Assembly (NCBI GenBank): GCA_024638545.1
Contig: JAHEKD010000057.1
Span: 1-9,203 of the forward strand
From: Gammaproteobacteria bacterium
GTDB taxonomy: Bacteria; Pseudomonadota; Gammaproteobacteria; Arenicellales; JAHEKD01
Direction of reading: 5' to 3'
DNA length: 9,203 nt
Shown here: piece after piece, positions 7,440 through 9,203 of the stretch
Position numbering within the stretch: position 1 is the stretch's first letter
How the letters are laid out: every line of letters begins with the position of its first letter
Notes under the pieces: model-generated
Told to the model about the DNA's origin: nothing
The model's input: only the letters and a program-made list of their open reading frames with translations
Database searches by the model: none
Translations under genes and position numbers: made by a program

Positions 7440-7492
7440 TTTTTTCCTGTCTTATGCAATTAGATATCTGATGATCTTTCAGGGGCTGCGAA

Positions 7493-7787
7493 TCAAAAGG
7501 CTTTGTCCATAACTTTCTTTAGTGCCTCTAACCAGATCTAAACATCCTCCATTTTTTTCCTCATTTAATGAGCATGTGCGTACCCTCCCAAGCTTGCTCG
7601 AGGACACCAGTCCGACTGTTTCCAATACGCCAAGATGTTGCATAAATGTCGACAGTGCCATATCAAACGGTTGGGCCAGTTCACTGATCGATGCAGCTCT
7701 GCCCGCGAGCTGCTCCACGATTGCAGAACCTGTAGGATCACCACGCGCCCGGAACAGGCAATCCATAGATAATGAATCGGAATTCAT
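7493..7787 (-). pseudogene. Broken ArsR-family winged-helix regulator
   Basis: Residues 1-78 from ATG 7787 form an ArsR-type HTH: LFRARGDPT (11-19), ISELAQPFDMALSTFMQHLGVL (34-55, helix-turn-helix) and GRVRTCSLNEEK (67-78, wing end). The usual DPTRRAI reads DPTGSAI here. After EEK, a run of seven A (T7 at 7552-7558) shifts the frame; the read-through frame ends at 7479 with no family resemblance. In the neighbouring frame the expected end, [14 protein letters not shown], is visible and stops at 7493, but a TAG at 7538-7540 also interrupts it. So at least two lesions remove the C-terminal helix, which serves dimerisation in this family. It has no metal-sensing CxC motif. The stop lies 53 bases before the SRPBCC start, the usual regulator-effector order. 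The first 78 residues might still be made, but function is doubtful. Confidence 0.75.
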
Positions 7788-7809
7788 ACCTTAGCTTAAG
7801 TCAATACTT

Positions 7810-7821
7810 AGGTAAATACCT
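7810..7821. promoter_or_regulatory. Palindrome in the arsR-multicopper oxidase gap, possible operator
   Basis: AGGTAAATACCT is a perfect 5+2+5 inverted repeat, 22 bases upstream of the ArsR start and 67 bases upstream of the oxidase start. Its position between divergent genes suits an operator, perhaps for the ArsR protein itself. I found no good -35/-10 pair in the 101-base gap on either strand; TGTTAAATT near 7855 is only a weak extended -10 for the oxidase gene. Confidence 0.35.
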
Positions 7822-7888
7822 GATTTTTGAGCATTCTGTTTTCCCAACCGCTGTGTTAAATTGAATCACAGATAAACGCGCTGATAAC

Positions 7889-9203
7889 ATGTTTCGCATT
7901 AACCGTCGACAACTGCTAAAAAACGCAATCATTAGTGCGGGTACAGCACTGTCGCCCGTTTGGCTGATTGCAAGTAAATCAGATCGCGTCAACTACGTGC
8001 TCCATGCTAAAACCGGCAAGGGCTATTTTCTGGGGGCCCCATATCCGCAAACTCCGATCTGGTGTTATAACCAGTTATTGCCGGGACCCGAAATTCGTGC
8101 TCGCCAGGGCCAGAGACTTCGAATTAAAGTCAACAATCAGTTAACACAAGATACCACCCTGCACTGTCACGGCATTCGCTTGCCCGTCGGCATGGATGGT
8201 GTTCCCGGGCTGACACAACCCCCCATCAAGATAGGTGAGACATTTATTTATGAATTCGATTTACCTGATGCCGGCACTTACTGGTACCATCCGCATTTCA
8301 ACAGTTCAGAACAAATCGGCCGCGGACTTTATGGCCCTTTGATTATTGAAGAGTCCAAACCGATAAAGGTTGACAATGACTGGACCCTGGTTCTGGACGA
8401 CTGGCGACTGTCAGATGATTTCCAAATACAGAATAATTTTAAAAACGGCCATGATCGTTCGCACGCAGGCCGGATTGGTAATTCACTTACGGTCAACGGA
8501 CGCATAAATCCTGATATACCTGTTATCAGCGGGCAGCGTTTACGTCTACGGATAATTAATGCGGCCAATGCACGTACTTTCTCGCTGGATTTTTCATCCC
8601 ACCAAAGTCGTATTGTTGCGATTGACGGTCAACCGGTCACCGCGCATGAGCCTGAAAACGGCCTGGTCACGCTGGCCGCTGCTAAACGCATCGATTTAGT
8701 TGTGGACATGATGGCGAAACCCGGCAGCCGGTTTGTGATCAGTGACCATAGCTACCGGCAGCAGCACGATGTGCTGACATTCAATTATTCCAGTAAGGCG
8801 CCGATCCGCAATAAACCGCTGGACAGGGCAATAGAGCTGAGCAGCAATAGTATGCCCGAGCCCGATCTGGGTAACGCTGCTGTCCACAATGTTGTTCTCG
8901 AAGGCGGCGCAATGGGCGGCATGCGCGGGGCGATCATCAAAGGCGAATACCGATCAATCCGAGAACTCGTCAGGCAGGGCTATGTCTGGGCGATGAACGG
9001 CGAGGTCGGCATGGATCATGCAGCTGCCCCGCTGATTTCACTCAAACTTGGTCAGACATGCCTGATGAAAATCAGCAATAATACAGCCTTCGATCACCCC
9101 ATGCACCTGCACGGTCATTCATTCAGACTGCTAAAGCAAAACAACAATACCGTTCAATTTACACCCTGGCAGGATACCGTGATGGTACCGCGAAATGAAA
9201 CTG
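7889..9203 (+). CDS. Tat-exported multicopper oxidase (C-terminus beyond window)
   Basis: Oxidises a substrate, possibly Cu(I) or a phenol-like compound, passing electrons to O2 through a type 1 copper and a type 2/3 trinuclear centre. The 438 residues in view are open without breaks. The N-terminus has a twin-arginine signal, NRRQLLK at 5-11 followed by a short hydrophobic stretch, so it is folded with copper in the cytoplasm and exported to the periplasm. Copper ligands visible are His92/His94 (HCHG), His134/His136 (YWYHPHF), and His403, His406 and His408 in HPMHLHGHSF. The last HCH cluster, which completes both copper sites, is beyond the edge. Three cupredoxin domains are spread at about 35-155, 165-300 and 335 onward. 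GGAMGGM at 339-345 supplies Met residues near domain 3. The usual HWHG is HCHG here. The ribosome site before ATG 7889 is poor. CopA/CueO-like or laccase-like; the substrate is undecided. Confidence 0.92.
   Translation, partial: MFRINRRQLLKNAIISAGTALSPVWLIASKSDRVNYVLHAKTGKGYFLGAPYPQTPIWCYNQLLPGPEIRARQGQRLRIKVNNQLTQDTTLHCHGIRLPVGMDGVPGLTQPPIKIGETFIYEFDLPDAGTYWYHPHFNSSEQIGRGLYGPLIIEESKPIKVDNDWTLVLDDWRLSDDFQIQNNFKNGHDRSHAGRIGNSLTVNGRINPDIPVISGQRLRLRIINAANARTFSLDFSSHQSRIVAIDGQPVTAHEPENGLVTLAAAKRIDLVVDMMAKPGSRFVISDHSYRQQHDVLTFNYSSKAPIRNKPLDRAIELSSNSMPEPDLGNAAVHNVVLEGGAMGGMRGAIIKGEYRSIRELVRQGYVWAMNGEVGMDHAAAPLISLKLGQTCLMKISNNTAFDHPMHLHGHSFRLLKQNNNTVQFTPWQDTVMVPRNET

Noticed and set aside
7522..7794. 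Plus-strand frame opposite the ArsR gene
   Set aside because: It is antisense to clear helix-turn-helix coding sequence and has no recognisable features.

Overview
The window looks like chromosomal DNA from a gammaproteobacterium. The glutathione reductase follows the E. coli enzyme almost motif for motif, and the selO product, DUF3047 and ArsR/SRPBCC genes are types common in that class. The sequence does not allow a closer placement. There are no tRNA, rRNA, CRISPR or phage genes and no complete transposase.

Layout. (1) 1-3012, minus strand: a DUF3047 secreted protein, a small cupin, then a MotA/TolQ/ExbB-like channel subunit overlapping by one base with a MotB/ZorB-like subunit. The last carries the ion-binding Asp in its single membrane helix, followed by a very long coiled coil with 35-residue repeats, and runs off the left edge. 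(2) 3012-4450, plus strand: a sigma70-like promoter and glutathione reductase (gor). (3) 4451-4798: a gap between convergent genes holding a roughly 220-base element bounded by a perfect 16-base inverted repeat and rich in internal stems, then a small hairpin. (4) 4799-6382, minus strand: selO, a pseudokinase-fold AMPylase with Cys at the position used for selenocysteine in animals. (5) 6383-6635: an intergenic stretch with a bulged inverted repeat. (6) 6636-7787, minus strand: an ArsR regulator and a two-domain SRPBCC (AHSA1) protein, both broken. (7) 7889 to the right edge, plus strand: a Tat-exported multicopper oxidase, cut off by the window.

How they may work together. gor and selO are convergent neighbours and both touch glutathione redox balance: Gor regenerates GSH, and SelO-family enzymes AMPylate redox proteins and influence S-glutathionylation. 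The multicopper oxidase adds a periplasmic oxidase. The left-hand stator-like pair is a separate module. It resembles the ZorAB/MotAB/TolQR energy-transducing units, but the long tail is on the MotB-like partner rather than the MotA-like one. Its partners, if any, lie beyond the left edge. The clearest evolutionary signals are the decayed ArsR-SRPBCC pair and the structured inverted-repeat element.
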